Part shown: one piece after another, positions 1-11,619 of the stretch
How positions within the stretch are numbered: the stretch's first letter is position 1
Layout: each line of letters begins with the position of its first letter
Assembly: GCA_022376515.1 (NCBI GenBank)
Contig: WTXI01000053.1
Coordinates: forward strand, 62,001 to 126,000
Length of the DNA stretch: 64,000 bases
Direction of reading: 5' to 3'
Source of the DNA: Lactifluus volemus
Taxonomy: Eukaryota > Basidiomycota > Agaricomycetes > Russulales > Russulaceae
Made by a program: the position numbers and the translations under genes
Notes under the pieces: model-generated
Databases searched by the model: none
What the model saw: only the letters and a program-made list of their open reading frames with translations
Told to the model about the DNA's origin: nothing

Positions 1-1248
1 AATGTCACTCGTCCGCCAAGATCACCCTCGGCGTCCTCGCTAATCAACCGGGCTGATGGACAGAACCGAGAAGTGGCTGTCCACTCTATCGGGCCATATC
101 ATATCGACGGCAAGCGAGTTTGACGGTGCCGCGGGGCGCGCACGCGGGACGACGACGGTGGTGATGAGAGCGATCCTGAAGACTCGGAGACTCCCTGGAC
201 GTGTACGGCCGTCATATCCCGACTCGGCGGCGTCGGCGGCGCGGCCAGTACAAATTGCGGTGGTGGCCGTGGTGGCGTGGAAGTGGCGACCCCCCTGCGG
301 TGCGAGTACGCGTCGCGACATTCTCGCCAACGCCGCATCATCCCAAAGTCGTCGGGTTGCTCAAGGTGCTCTTCCCACTGCCGGATATCGTCGTCGATCG
401 GCTACAGGTCTGTCGTCGTGTTGTCAATGCTCAGGGTATCGCTCGTCCGAGTTGCGACTTGGACGCGGTGGAAGGGCTCGTGCTCACTGCTGAAGAGATC
501 AAGGACGTCGTATCTTCGACGGGCCTTTGGCTTATCGTGCGTGAATGCACCGGTGGCGGCGTATACGCGCATAGAGAGCCTTGAGCGCGCAACGCGAGAC
601 CCAGGCAGGCAGCAGTCATAAATTTTGTTTCTCTCGCAAGCGTGTGTTATAACCATCACAGTATTACTAGCACTGTAACTCGTTTCTCAGTTGCTCATCT
701 CATCTTTTTACCTTTCTCACACTGTTTGTTTCTCTCTCTCCTAGTAGTATACACACCCGTGCTTTTGTCATCTGCCTCACCATTCTTTTTTCTTTGGTTT
801 CTCACGAATCTCTTTGGGATTTCTTATATTTATTTGATGCGGTGGTTCTATGGCCAACTCGGAATCGAATATAATGAATGACTCTACTGCTTGGAAGATG
901 CCAGAATTTTGAATTGGGGTTTCGTGTACGATCCTCCTTGTGAAGATCTGTGATCCCAAGAGAAGGGACAAGATTAGATCACTCAGATCGGATCCGTACG
1001 ATGATCGTTATACAAGAAAGCGAGACCAATACCCTAATACAGTACAATCCACATAGCCTGCTTGCTGGTAACCGATCAAAAATACATTAAACCGCCCTCA
1101 GGACCTCCTCACGTATAGGAAACGCTGCGATAATGGTGAGGAGCGAAGGGTGGCCATGGCTGCATGGATGATATCAGACTTAACGTCTACCAAGAAAATG
1201 GTGGATACATACTACCCCTATTGCGCATCAGCGGTGCCAAGCTTGAGT
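1..1248. other. 3' flank of NLR unit 1, no gene recognised
   Basis: Positions 1-58 resemble the spacer at about 11978-12030 in unit 2, just before the LINE relic. From about 56 the sequence matches the starts of units 2 and 3 (near 6778 and 13217). The block at 590-1240 recurs at 7258-7760 and 13640-14280 as the downstream flank of NLR2 and NLR3. Overlapping ORFs here are GC-rich, unconserved between the three copies and broken by indels, so I do not call them genes. The stretch probably holds the NLR1 3' UTR and terminator. Confidence 0.6.
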
Positions 1249-4200
1249 CTAATCTCTCGACGAGCCGTACTTCAACAATAGCTCCCTGATTGAATCCTTG
1301 TTTCTCTTCATCTCTACTCTGCGTCTACTGTCGCGGGGCGTAAAATAGCCCCAGCCCCGAGGCGGCTCTCTGTCCACTGCTTGGAATGGTGTCCGTCCTT
1401 CATCGTCCCGCACGTGTACATCGGCACCAAGCTCCAGTAGCTGCTGCACGACATTCAGGTGTCCCCTTCTTGATGAGGCCTCATGCAGTAGAGACTTGCG
1501 CCTGAAGGGCAGAGAATGTGGGTTCCCAGATTGGTGTAGTAGCAGCTGTACGAGTTGCGGATGTCCCCCCCCCAGCGCATAATAGAGTGGTGGCACTGCC
1601 AACAAATACCCCGTGGCGTTCGGATCTGCATTGGACTCGAGAAGTAGTTTTGCAATCTCTACATGTCCCTTGATTGACGCCAGATGTAGTGGGGTCTCGC
1701 CAGAGCTATTCTTGAGGTTCGGATATGCATTGGACTCAAGAAGTAGTTTTGCAATCTCCACATGTCCCGCACTTGATGCCAGATGTAGTGGGGAGTCGCC
1801 GTACATATTCTTGAGGTTCGGATTTGCATTTGACTCAAGAAGTAGTTGTGCAGTCTCCACATGTCCCGCTTCTGACGCCTTATGTAGTTGGGTTTCGCCA
1901 CCGTTATCCTTGGCATTTACGTCTCCACCGTATTCAATCAGTAATTGAAAAAGCCTGAGATGGCCTCTACGGGATGCAATAAATAAAGGAGTGCGGCCCG
2001 TAGGATCACCGATGTTGGGATCGGCGCCATGTTTGAGTAGTAACTGCATGATTTGGAGAAATTTCTTTGAGGATGCAGCCACCAACGGAGTACCATGAAA
2101 ACCACCTCGCGCATTTACATCCTGGAAGCATGTGATGATCAGCCAGTCTGCGATTTCATGAAAGCCACACCGTGCGGAATAGTATAATGGGCCTCCTCTT
2201 GGTGGACCGCCGTGTCCGCGTCGTGCCAGTGTACTGGGATCCAAGTCGTATATCCGAATCCATACTGCAAAGTGCGGCTTGTCAGGATTGAACAGCTGCC
2301 TCATGTCCTCTCCTACATGCGATGACACAGCCCCAAACTTCGCATGGTCGACCCAGTGTCGAGCAGCATATTTAGCCAGAGGAAACATTTCGACGCGATT
2401 CTCGGTGATGTGATTGTCAATTTGGAGTAGAACGAAAAGGCATGCTCGTGCCACAGTCGTATGTGACATTTCGAGGGGAACGTAAAATCGCGGAAGCCGT
2501 CCTCTTGCGATCCGGGTCGATGTCAAGAACTCCTTGACAGAGAAATGCGAAAATTGCACAACACGACCGTCATTTGCCGTGATAACAGAGATCATGCTCG
2601 AGCATGTAGATAAAACTGCACTTGCTGCATCCTCAGGCCGCCAGTCCTCTTCAAATATAGGTCTTCCCTCGCCATCGAAGTCGAATGCAAGAAACTCCCC
2701 AAGCTCCTCGACAAGGAGTGGACGAGACGCTACTGTGACACACTGAAATAGACGATGGGCAAACTCCCACCTTTCCTCGTCTATATCCAGCAATGTCTTT
2801 TCGTACGTCTCATCCAACGTGGCAGGTAATTCGTCCAGTGCTCGACGAATACGCTGTGGAAAACAGCGTCGGAGCTTGTCCAGTTGGCACGACACCCATC
2901 GAAACCTATATCATCACGTGAGCTGATGTTGCAGCGGCAGAAGTTGTCTCACATTCCGCCCGCCCGTTCACACAGCCTGGTGATTACGAGTTGTTGGTCT
3001 TGCTTTCTCCATTTGCACGTGCCCGGGTCAGAATTGATAAAAGATTCGATGTATTTATTGATATCTTCCGTTTGCCCACTTTCCCCATGGAGCGAGACCG
3101 TATGAGATGCCAATTTCTCGAGAGCGGCTTGGATGTCCGCCTCAGGACGGCTTGTGACACAGATATGTAGGTGTGAATATTGCAGGTTCACAAGCCACTT
3201 CACGAGATCCAGGACGCGCTCCCGAGGTGATGGTGTGCCGGCACTTTGAGGACATTCGTCGAGCGCGTCGACAACGATGAATATTGGGCCTTGACTTGGA
3301 GTTGCCAGCATTTCCCTCAAACATTCTCTCATCGTTTCATCATTGGGCTGTTCCGAGCCAGCTTTGTGTGACGAATGCAACTGTGAAAGGATGTTGCAAC
3401 AAGCATCGGATTGAGCAGAACGTTGAACGAGAATTGAAGCAAGTAAGGCGCGAGCACTTTGCTTTGACGTGTCCTTAAAGTCGAGATAAAAATAAGCCAG
3501 CGAGGCTAATCCGGCGTCACTCATTCTCTTGATGTCTCGAGTGACCGTGGAGCTAAGTCAAAGCTTGAACGTTAATCCTCAATGAGGGAAGGGGATGCGT
3601 CCGTACCAAAGAACGCTCTTTCCACAGCCGGCTGTCAAGGTGACTCCTCGTCAGAGAAGCGAAGTAAAGAGCCGTGTGATGAGCTTACGATTACCACGAA
3701 TCCATAATAGCGAACCCGTCTTTTTCCACTCTTGGAAAGTGTCACCTTGGATGAACCACTCTGCAGTTCCCTCGTGGTGAGCGTCCCGTGCGAGATTATC
3801 ATTGACGGATGGATCTGGAGGGGAAAGCCATTGTCTGAAGCTCTCCTGCAGCTGGTCCCCTACGAAGTAGTGTTAGTCTCGAGAACGAATTCACAACGCT
3901 GACATGAACAGGCTAAATGATTGGACGCACGATTTGATTTGTTCATGTCACTGGCGATTTGCTGCATGATAACTAGTACCTTGCTGAGTTGTGCGATACT
4001 ATCCAACATGCTAACCATACCTAGAGCTTGATGGATATCATCTGTTACGGCTTCACCATCTAGACAGAATAGAATGTGGGAGATTGATGAGTGAGCGAGC
4101 GACAAGTGAACAAGCCTGCACACCATTCAAGTTTTTGACAAGACCATACACAACTTGTAAGGTCTGCGCAGCGGTGGCTCGAGCTTCTTCTTGGGTTAGT

Positions 4201-4953
4201 CTGTCTAATCGTTGCAGCACAGCTTCGACCTCATTATCTCCCAGCAACTTCTTTCCAAATTTCTCTACCATACCTTGAGCCAATAAGAATCTTTTTGAGG
4301 AAAATCATGAGCTCACTCAGGCGTCCTTCCTTGACATGTTTTGTCGCAAGGCCAAGGGTAGAGAGTACTTCGATGAGAATCTTGACGATTATCTGAGTCA
4401 TCGCCGGGTTGGATGGGATCTTGGTGTAGATATCGAGGCGCCTGAGAAAGTTTTCGATGGATTCGAAGAGATCGATAAGGGCGTCGTAACTCGCGCTGAC
4501 ATCCTTTATTGCCTGTGGCCACCAATGTCACAAAACTTTCGGTGATTTAAGAAAAGGAAACATACGGCAAGAAGTATGGCAATTCCAGCGAAGATTGCCC
4601 TTGCGGGTGGGAATTTCTGCAAAAAGGAATTGGATTATCGAACACTAGCAGCTAAGAGTGCCAGTGCGTACCAAACCAACAACTGCACCAAGAACCCCAT
4701 TTGATAGACCATAAAGGACGTGAACAGTCCGCTTTAACCACATCATCACCTTTCCATTGTCACCTCGAAATTTACGGAAAGCCTCTGCTTGTTCTTGGAG
4801 GACGGCGATAGCAGAATCAGCATCGTCGCAGCTGGTGAGTCTGAGAGCCAGTTGATGTTCGAGTAGGTTCACGCCTGCTTGGTTTTTGTATTGATTCAAG
4901 GCAGTCTCGAAGAGAAAGTCGAGTTCTGGACAAGGATTGACGGACTCGGACAT
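1249..4953 (-). CDS. NLR1: NACHT-ankyrin STAND protein, 1067 aa
   Basis: Ten exons close exactly in frame (3204 nt): 4953-4672, 4616-4566, 4512-4317, 4264-4124, 4059-4021, 3972-3931, 3859-3689, 3631-3607, 3552-2953, 2905-1249. Residues 1 to about 250 form a helical N-terminal region like the fungal STAND 'Goodbye-type' domain, with a hydrophobic stretch at 95-111. The NACHT domain has Walker A GNPGCGKS (306-313, assembled across an intron), Walker B IFIVVDALDE (406-415) and the TSRPE motif (449-453). A conserved SHFSVKEFLTST block follows near 635-645. About eight ankyrin repeats fill residues 754-1055. By family knowledge such proteins are ATP-switched cytosolic receptors in fungal non-self recognition and cell death. 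The ligand here is unknown. All key residues are intact, so it is probably functional. It has two more ankyrin repeats than its neighbours. Confidence 0.93.
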
Positions 4954-4961
4954 GATGGTAC

Positions 4962-4975
4962 ATGTACTAGTACAT
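4962..4975. promoter_or_regulatory. Palindrome just upstream of the NLR1 start
   Basis: ATGTACTAGTACAT is a perfect 14-bp palindrome lying 9-22 bp before the NLR1 start codon. NLR2 has a one-base-degenerate version at 11334-11347 in the same position. NLR3 lacks it. It could be a transcription-factor site in the 5' UTR or a member of the GTAC palindromes scattered over this window. The function is inferred from position only. Confidence 0.4.
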
Positions 4976-5218
4976 CTGGCGTTAGGGCGCTATCCCAGAC
5001 CATTCCTATTCCTATCTTTATGCCTCGGGCTCGGTGTAGAGCCACAGAAGCAGTACTATATGCTAGAGGTCAGAGATGTATTTAAAGGTACCCAAATCAA
5101 CCTAACATGGTGGTGAATACTACTGTAGTAAAACTTGTGCGCTTTCAAGTTCGGGCGTACTTTCACCGGCCCGGCTCTAGCACGTACAAGCCAGATGGAA
5201 AATCATTCCGCTACCACC

Positions 5219-5302
5219 ATGAAGTTTCTCCCTCTCCTTCCCTTTGCCTCCCTCGCTCTCACTCAATCCTCCTCCATACGCCCCGGGATCAATGTTCTAA
5301 TT
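5219..5302 (+). pseudogene. Exon 1 relic of GPI-protein gene (unit 1)
   Basis: The reading MKFLPLLPFASLALTQSSS matches the signal peptide of the intact gene at 17989, followed by sequence matching the start of its intron. The splice donor GTACGT of the intact gene is ATACGC here, and exon 2 is absent. It lies 266 bp upstream of NLR1 in divergent orientation, the same arrangement as NLR3 and the intact gene (250 bp). The fragment therefore marks a duplicated NLR/GPI-gene divergent pair that lost the rest of the second gene. The longer open frame through 5590 is accidental. Confidence 0.8.
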
Positions 5303-5639
5303 CTTGTGTGTCCTCCACTCGCAAAGTTGAATCATTCCTTGAATTTGCAGGTTGGACAACATTCAGAACAATCTACGAGCTCACCATGTAGCATACAACG
5401 AGCCCGCATTTCCAACCTACAGTACTCGGCAGTCATCCTTCTCGTTTCTCACCGATACACCCACCAAAAGGCTGACCTAATAGTTACACCTGGATTTTGC
5501 GGAAATGAGCGGCGACAGTCACCGAACCAACCTGAAGAGGGCGCTGCTGAGGTTCTGGTTGTGAAGGCCCGTGGAAAGAAGAAGAAATGAAAGTCGAGCG
5601 AATCCGGACAACCAGCTGGCCGCCGTCTGTCCATGGTTC

Positions 5640-6774
5640 ATCGACCTAACCCGAGTTGGCCCCCAATGCCGACAACATCCTGGTAATTTTCTGCTGTGGT
5701 GCACTCACGAACTTCGACAGGGACAGTGACACGACTTTTGGGATCGCCGCAGCAGTCGCCTATGAGAAAGGACGCGAGACCCGCCACATCGAGAGACCTG
5801 TAGGCTCAATTATGGCGGCGCTCGACACCGATCCCCCATCGCCGGACTCAGGCATCTCTCTCGCCCAGACCATCCAGGCCAACTCCCCTGCAACCCGCAT
5901 CACTCTCCTTTCCTCAAGTCCCACAGCCATACCCACAATACTCAATCCTGGCCCACACATTGGCCAACTCTTCTCCTTCTCGTTCAGACAAACAGCTGAC
6001 AACCTTCTCTCCCTCAATAGAAACCTGAAGATCCGATTCGCTTGGGCCCCCAAAGTCTTCTCGCTACCCGGCTTCGCCCGCACCAGACACCTCACCAACA
6101 CAATCGCCATGCGGCCCCTAGCGCCCAACCACCGCGAACCCACACTATCAGTTATCAACGACAGGCGGAAAATTTCGCTGCCATCGAGGTGTGGGGCACT
6201 TGCTGGCAAAGCAACGACCGCCGCTCCTGAGTCTACATCGCACTTCCTGTCCCACCCACAGGCAAACTCCCACCTGTCATTCAAGGCTTAAAAGGCCGAG
6301 CTGTCCTATCTACTCTATACACCGCTAGATTCTGTCCCGATCTGCCAACCAGCTGCCCCTGCGAAGTCCTCTAAAAGGTCGAGAAGGTCATCACCGCGTG
6401 CCCCCTCCATACAGAAGCCCGCCGCATCATCCTCCAACCAGTCGACCCTAACTCCTCATTACCGATCCTCTTCAACACAACCCAAACAGGTGAGACCCTG
6501 AGTCATATTATCAAAATGACCCGCGCGCATGCGACCTAGACAAGTCCGAGACCCGGGACAGCCCTTCCCACCAGCAGAAGCAGGATAGACCCCTACGCAG
6601 ATTGCTCTCCATTTAGATAGTTACTGTCACCCCCCACCAGTAACCTGTCCAGTTCTCCGCTATTCCTCTGTCCCTCTCACATCCACATCCACCTATACCA
6701 GTACCACGGGGTCCGTGTCTTTGCCGTAGTCACATGTTGCAGTATACAAATGCAGATCTTTGTAAAAAAAAAAA
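5640..6774 (+). mobile_element. Dead LINE 3' end with RNase H remnant (unit 1)
   Basis: The frame at 5656-6291 aligns with the RNase H domain at the C-terminus of fungal Tad/I-like non-LTR retrotransposons: a TDGS-like start (now CCGA), a strand with LLSSSPTAI where LLSDSPTAI is expected, and a WxPGHxGxPG-like block (now WAPKVFSLPG). The catalytic Asp/Glu/Asp positions are lost. Downstream, in shifted frames, is a CPC...H...C-like zinc-binding tail followed by a 3' UTR and an A-run at 6764-6774. The relic is coding-dead with frameshifts and stops. The 5' limit is uncertain and similarity may begin near 5350. Confidence 0.7.
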
Positions 6775-6997
6775 GATCGACCGAACCGAGAAGCGGCTGT
6801 CCGCTATATCGGCATACAGTAGTATATTGACGGCGAGCGTATTTGACGGTGCCGCGAGCCGCGCACGCAGGGACGACGACGGTAGTGACGACAGCGAGTC
6901 GGAGAGGACGCGTACGGTCATATTATACCGACTCGGCTGTGCGCCCCGCACAAATGGCGGTAATAGCGGTGGCCGTGGTACAGTAAGTGGCAACTCC

Positions 6998-7083
6998 ACC
7001 GCCTGTACCAATCCCGTAGTTCGGGGTCTGCGTCTTTGTCATAGTCACATGTTGCGGTATCAAATGCAGATTTTTTAAAAAAA
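6998..7083 (+). mobile_element. Short 5'-truncated LINE 3' end insertion
   Basis: About 80 bp here repeat the last part of the LINE relic: the stretch with gtcacatgttgcggtatcaaatgcag followed by an A-run, also seen just before 6774 and 13214. Unit 3 has an uninterrupted site (agtggcaactcggcggcgcg near 13407-13426). In unit 2 the insert is flanked by gtggc on both sides, which fits a short target-site duplication. This looks like a heavily 5'-truncated retrotransposition event that happened after the units duplicated. Confidence 0.55.
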
Positions 7084-7760
7084 GTGGCGGCGCGCCCTTC
7101 CCGCTGCCAGAAATCATCGTCGATCGGTTACAGGTCTGTTGTCGTGCTGTCGATGCTCAGGGTATTGCCCGACCGAGGTCGTGCGTGAGAGCACTGGTGG
7201 CGTTGGGAAGATCAGCCGGAAGGGTGACGGGTGGCGTACACGCGCATTGAGAGCCTTGAGCGCGCAACGCGAGACCCCCGGCAGGCAGCAGTCATAAATT
7301 CTGTTTCTCTCGCAAGCGTGTGCTATAATCATCACAGTATTACTAGCACTGTATCGTTTCTCAGTTGCTCATCTCATCTTTTTACCTTTCTCACTCTGTT
7401 TGTTTCTCTCTCTCTTAGTAATACACATGCCTGTGCTTTTGTCATCCGCCTCTCTTTTCTTTTTTCTTTTGGTTTCTCATGAATCCCTTTGGGGATTTCT
7501 TATATTTATTGGATGCGCGAGTTCTATGGCCAACTCGGAATCGAATATAATGAATGATTCTACTACTTGGAAGATGCCAGAATTTCGAATTGGTCTTGTG
7601 AAGATCTGTGATCCCAAGAGAAGGGACAAAATTAGATCACTCGGATCGGATCCGTCCGAAGATCGTTATAAACTGCCCTCAGGACCTCCCCACATATACT
7701 AGGAAACGTTGCCACCATGAAGCAGAGCGAATGGGGGCCGCCATGGCTGCCTGGATGATA

Positions 7761-10700
7761 TCAGGCTTGAAGTTTACCAAGAAATTGGTGGATACTCACT
7801 ACACCCCGTGGTGCCAAGCTTGGAGTTGGATCTCTCGGCGACTCGGAGCCATACTTTAACAATAGTTCCCTGATTGCATCCTTGTCTCTCTGCACCTCTA
7901 CTTCGGATTTAACTTTAACCTGAGGCCGGCTCAACGAAACCCAGACCTGATGCGGCCTTCTGTCCACTGCTTGGAATGGTGTCCATCCTTCATCGTCCAG
8001 CACGTGTACATCTGCACCAAGCTCCAGTAGCTGCTGCACGACATTCAGGTCTCCCCTTCTTGAGGCCATATGCAGTAGTGTTTCGCCTTCGAAGCCCCGA
8101 GCATGTGGGTTCGCAGAATGGTGTAGTAGTAGCTGTACGACTTGCGGATGTCCCTGCGCCAGCGCCGTATGTAGTGGTGGCAGTGGAAGGCACGAAGACA
8201 TCTCGGGGTTCGGATTTGCATTGGACTCAAGAAGTAGTTTTGCAATCTCTACATGTCCATGTTCTAATGCAACGTGTAGTGATGTGTGTCCAGTCCTATC
8301 ATGGCAGGTATTTACGTCTCCACCGTATTCAATCAGTAATTGAGAAATCTTGAGATAGCCTTCATAGGATGCAACCCATAATGGAGTATGTCCATATGCG
8401 GTCGTGATGTTGGGATTGGCGCCATGTTTGAGTAGTAACTGCACGACTTGGAGAAATCCCATCTTGGATGCAACCATCAACGGAGTCTCCTCCGAACCAG
8501 CTCGCGCATTTACATCCTGGGAGCATGTGATGACCAGCCAGTCTGCGATTTCATGAAAGCCACACAGTGCGGAATAGTATAATGGGCCTCCTCTTCCGTA
8601 TGATGGGGAATCCAAGTCGTATATCCGAGTCCATACGGCAAAGTGGGGCTTGTCAGGATTGAACAGCTGCCTCATGTCCTCTCCTACTTGACGATGGGAT
8701 GACACAGTCCCAAACTTCGCATGGTCGACCCAGTGTCGAGCAGCATATCGAGCCAGGGGAAACTTTTCGACGCGATTCTCGGCGATGTGATTGTCAATTT
8801 GGAGTAGAATGAAAAGGCATGCTTGTACCACAGTCGTATGTGACATTTCGAGGGGAACGTAAAATCGCGGAAGCCGTCCTCTTGCGATCCGGGTCGATGT
8901 CAAGAACTCCTTGACAGAGAAATGCGAGAATTGAACAACCCGATGGTCATCTGCCTTGATAACAGAGATCATGCTCGAGCATGTAGATAAAACCGCACAT
9001 GCTGCATCCTCAGGACGCCAGTCCTCTTCAAATATAGGTCTTCCCTCGCCATCGAAATCAAATGCAAGAAACTCCCCAAGCTCCTCGACCCGGAGTGGAC
9101 GAGACGCCACTGTGACACACTGGAATAGACGGTGGGCAAACTCCCACTTTTCCTCGTCTATATTCAGCAATGTCCTTTCGTACGTCTCATCCAATGTGGT
9201 AGGTAATTCGTCAAGAGCTCGACGAATACGCTGTGGAAGACAGCGTCGGAGCTTGTCCAGTTGACACGACACCCATCGAAACCTATATCATCACGTGAGC
9301 TGATGTTGTAGCGGCAGAAGTTGTCTCACATTCCGCCCGCACGTTCACAGAGCTTGGTGATCACGAGTTGTTGGTCTTGCTTTCTCCATTTGCACGTTCT
9401 CGGGTCAGAATTGATAAAAGATTCGATGTATTTATTGATATCTTCCGTTTGCCCACTTTCCCCATGGAGCGAGACCGTATGAGATGCCAATTTCTCAAGA
9501 GCGGCTTGAATGCTCATCTCTGGACGGCTTGTGACACAGATATGCAGGTATGATAAATGCAGGTTCACAAGCCACTTCACGAGATCCAGGACGCGCTCCC
9601 GAGGTGATGGTGTGCCGGCACTTTGAGGACATTCGTCGAGCGCGTCAATGACGATAAAGAGTGGGCCTTGACACGGAGTTGCCAGCATCTCCCTCAAACA
9701 TTCTCTCATCGCTTCATCATTGGGCTGTTCCGAGCCAGCTTTGTGTGCAGAATGCAACCGTGAAAGGATGTTGCAACAAGCATCGGATTGAGCAGAACAT
9801 TGGACGAGAATTGAAGCAAGTAAGGCGCGAGCATTCTGCTTTGACGTGTCCTTAAAGTCGAGATAAAAATAAGCCAGCGAGGCTAATCCGGCGTCACTCA
9901 TTCGCTTGATGTCTCGAGTGACCGTGGAGCTAAGTCAAAGCTTCAATGTTAATCCTCAAAGAGGCAAGGGGATGCGTACGAACCAGAGAACACTCTTTCC
10001 ACAGCCGGCTGTCAAGGTGACTCGTTGTCAGAGAAGCGAAGGAAAGAGCCGTGTAATGAGCTTACGATTACCACGAATCCATAACAGCGATCCGGTCTGT
10101 TTCCATTCTTGGAAAGTGTCACCTTGGATGAACCACTCGGCAGTTCCCTCGTGGTGAGCGTCCCGTGCGAGGTTATCATTGACGGATGGATCTGGAGGGG
10201 AAAGCCATCGTCTGAAGCTCTCCTGCAGCTGGTCCCCTACGAGGTAGTGTTGGTCTCGAGAACGAACTAACAACGTTGACGTGAACAAGCTAAATAATTG
10301 GACGCACGATTTGATTTGTTCATTTCACTTGCGATTTGCTGCATGAGTACTAGTACCATGCTCAGTTGTGCGATGCTATCCAACATGCTAACCATACCTA
10401 GAGCTTGATGGATATCATCTGTTACGGCTTCACCGTCTAGACAGAATAGAATGAGGGAAATTGATGAGTGAGCGAGCGACAAGTGAACAAGGTTGCACAC
10501 CATTCAAGTTTTTGACAAGGCTATAGACAACTTGTAAGGTCTGCGCAGCGGTGGCTCGAGCTTCTTCTTGGGTCAGTCGGTCTAATCGTTGCAGCACCGC
10601 TTCGACCTCATTATCTCCAAGCAACTTCTTTCCAAATTTCTCTACCACATTTCAAGTCAATAAGAATCCTCTCGAGGAAAATCATGAGCTCACTGAAGCG

Positions 10701-11326
10701 TCCTTCCTTGACATGTTTTGTTGCAATGCTAAGAGTACAGAGTATTTCAATCAATATCTTTACGATGATCTCAGTCATCGCCGGGTTGGATGGGATCTTT
10801 GTGTAAATGTCGAGCCGTCTGAGAAAATTTTCGATGGATTCGAAGAGATCGATAAGGGCGTCGTAACTCGCACTAACATCTTTTATCGCCTGTTGCAACC
10901 GATGTCACAAAACCTCGGTGAAGATTAAGAGAACATACGGCAAGAAGTATGCCGATTCCAGCACAGATGGCCTTTGCAGGTGGGAATGTCTGCAGAATTA
11001 GGATTATTGAACACTAGTAGCTATATGGGTGAAGGAGTGCATACGAAGCCAATGCCCGCACCAAGGACTCCATTTGATAGACCATAAAGGACGTGAACAG
11101 TCCGCTTTAACCAGGTCACCACCTTGCCATTGTCACCTCGAAATTTACGGAACGCCTCTGCTTGCTCTTGGAGGACGGCGATAGCAGAATCAGCGTTGTC
11201 ACAGCTGGTGAGTCTGAGGGCCAGTTGATGTTCGAGTAGGTTCACGCCTGCTTGGTTTTTGTATTGATTCAAGGCAGTCTCAAAGAGAGATTGTAGTTCT
11301 GGACAAGGATTGACGGACTCGGACAT
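7761..11326 (-). CDS. NLR2: NACHT-ankyrin STAND protein, 1022 aa
   Basis: Ten exons with the same junctions as NLR1: 11326-11045, 10989-10939, 10889-10694, 10641-10501, 10436-10398, 10349-10308, 10236-10066, 10008-9984, 9929-9330, 9282-7761 (3069 nt, in frame). Walker A GNPGCGKS (306-313), a Walker B reading LFIVIDALDE and TSRPE are intact. The ankyrin region has about six full repeats, two fewer than NLR1. The donor of the 25-nt exon is GTTCGT rather than the GTACGT of NLR3, so splicing there may be weaker. Where NLR1 and NLR3 stop after SSRD/SPRD, NLR2 has lost the stop and runs on for about 24 residues. The role is inferred as for NLR1. The different repeat count suggests different ligand specificity. 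Confidence 0.92.
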
Positions 11327-11619
11327 GGTGGTACATGTACTAGTATATCTGATGGTAGAGCGCTATGCCAGGCCTCGCAACCACGTTGTATGTGACATTC
11401 CTATCTTTACGCCTCGAGGCTCGGTGTAGATATATTTAAAAGCACCCAAATCAACCTAAAATGGTGGCGAATACTAGTAAAACTCACCCGCGTCTTTTCA
11501 CCGGCCCGGCCCCAACACACCTGTTTCAGGCAATGGCAGGCGGTCAGAAGAGGGCTGCCGTTGCTCGTTCGCTTCACTCGTACAAGCCAGATAGAAAATC
11601 ATAGAATCACAGTCTCACT

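Larger units (their letters stand above)
56..6774. repeat. Tandem NLR unit 1
   Basis: First of three direct repeats. It holds the NLR1 flank, NLR1 on the minus strand, a relic of the GPI-protein gene exon 1 (near 5219) and a LINE 3' relic ending in an oligo(A) run at 6764-6774. Shared landmarks are the start block (gaccgaaccgagaagcgg type), the flank with cgcaagcgtgtg, and all NLR exons. Compared with unit 2 it lacks a short spacer before the LINE relic. Boundaries are approximate because I aligned the copies by eye. Confidence 0.8.

Noticed and set aside
5135..5590. 151-codon open frame on the + strand
   Set aside because: Only its middle matches a signal-peptide exon; the remainder is read-through of spacer and has no counterpart frame in unit 2.
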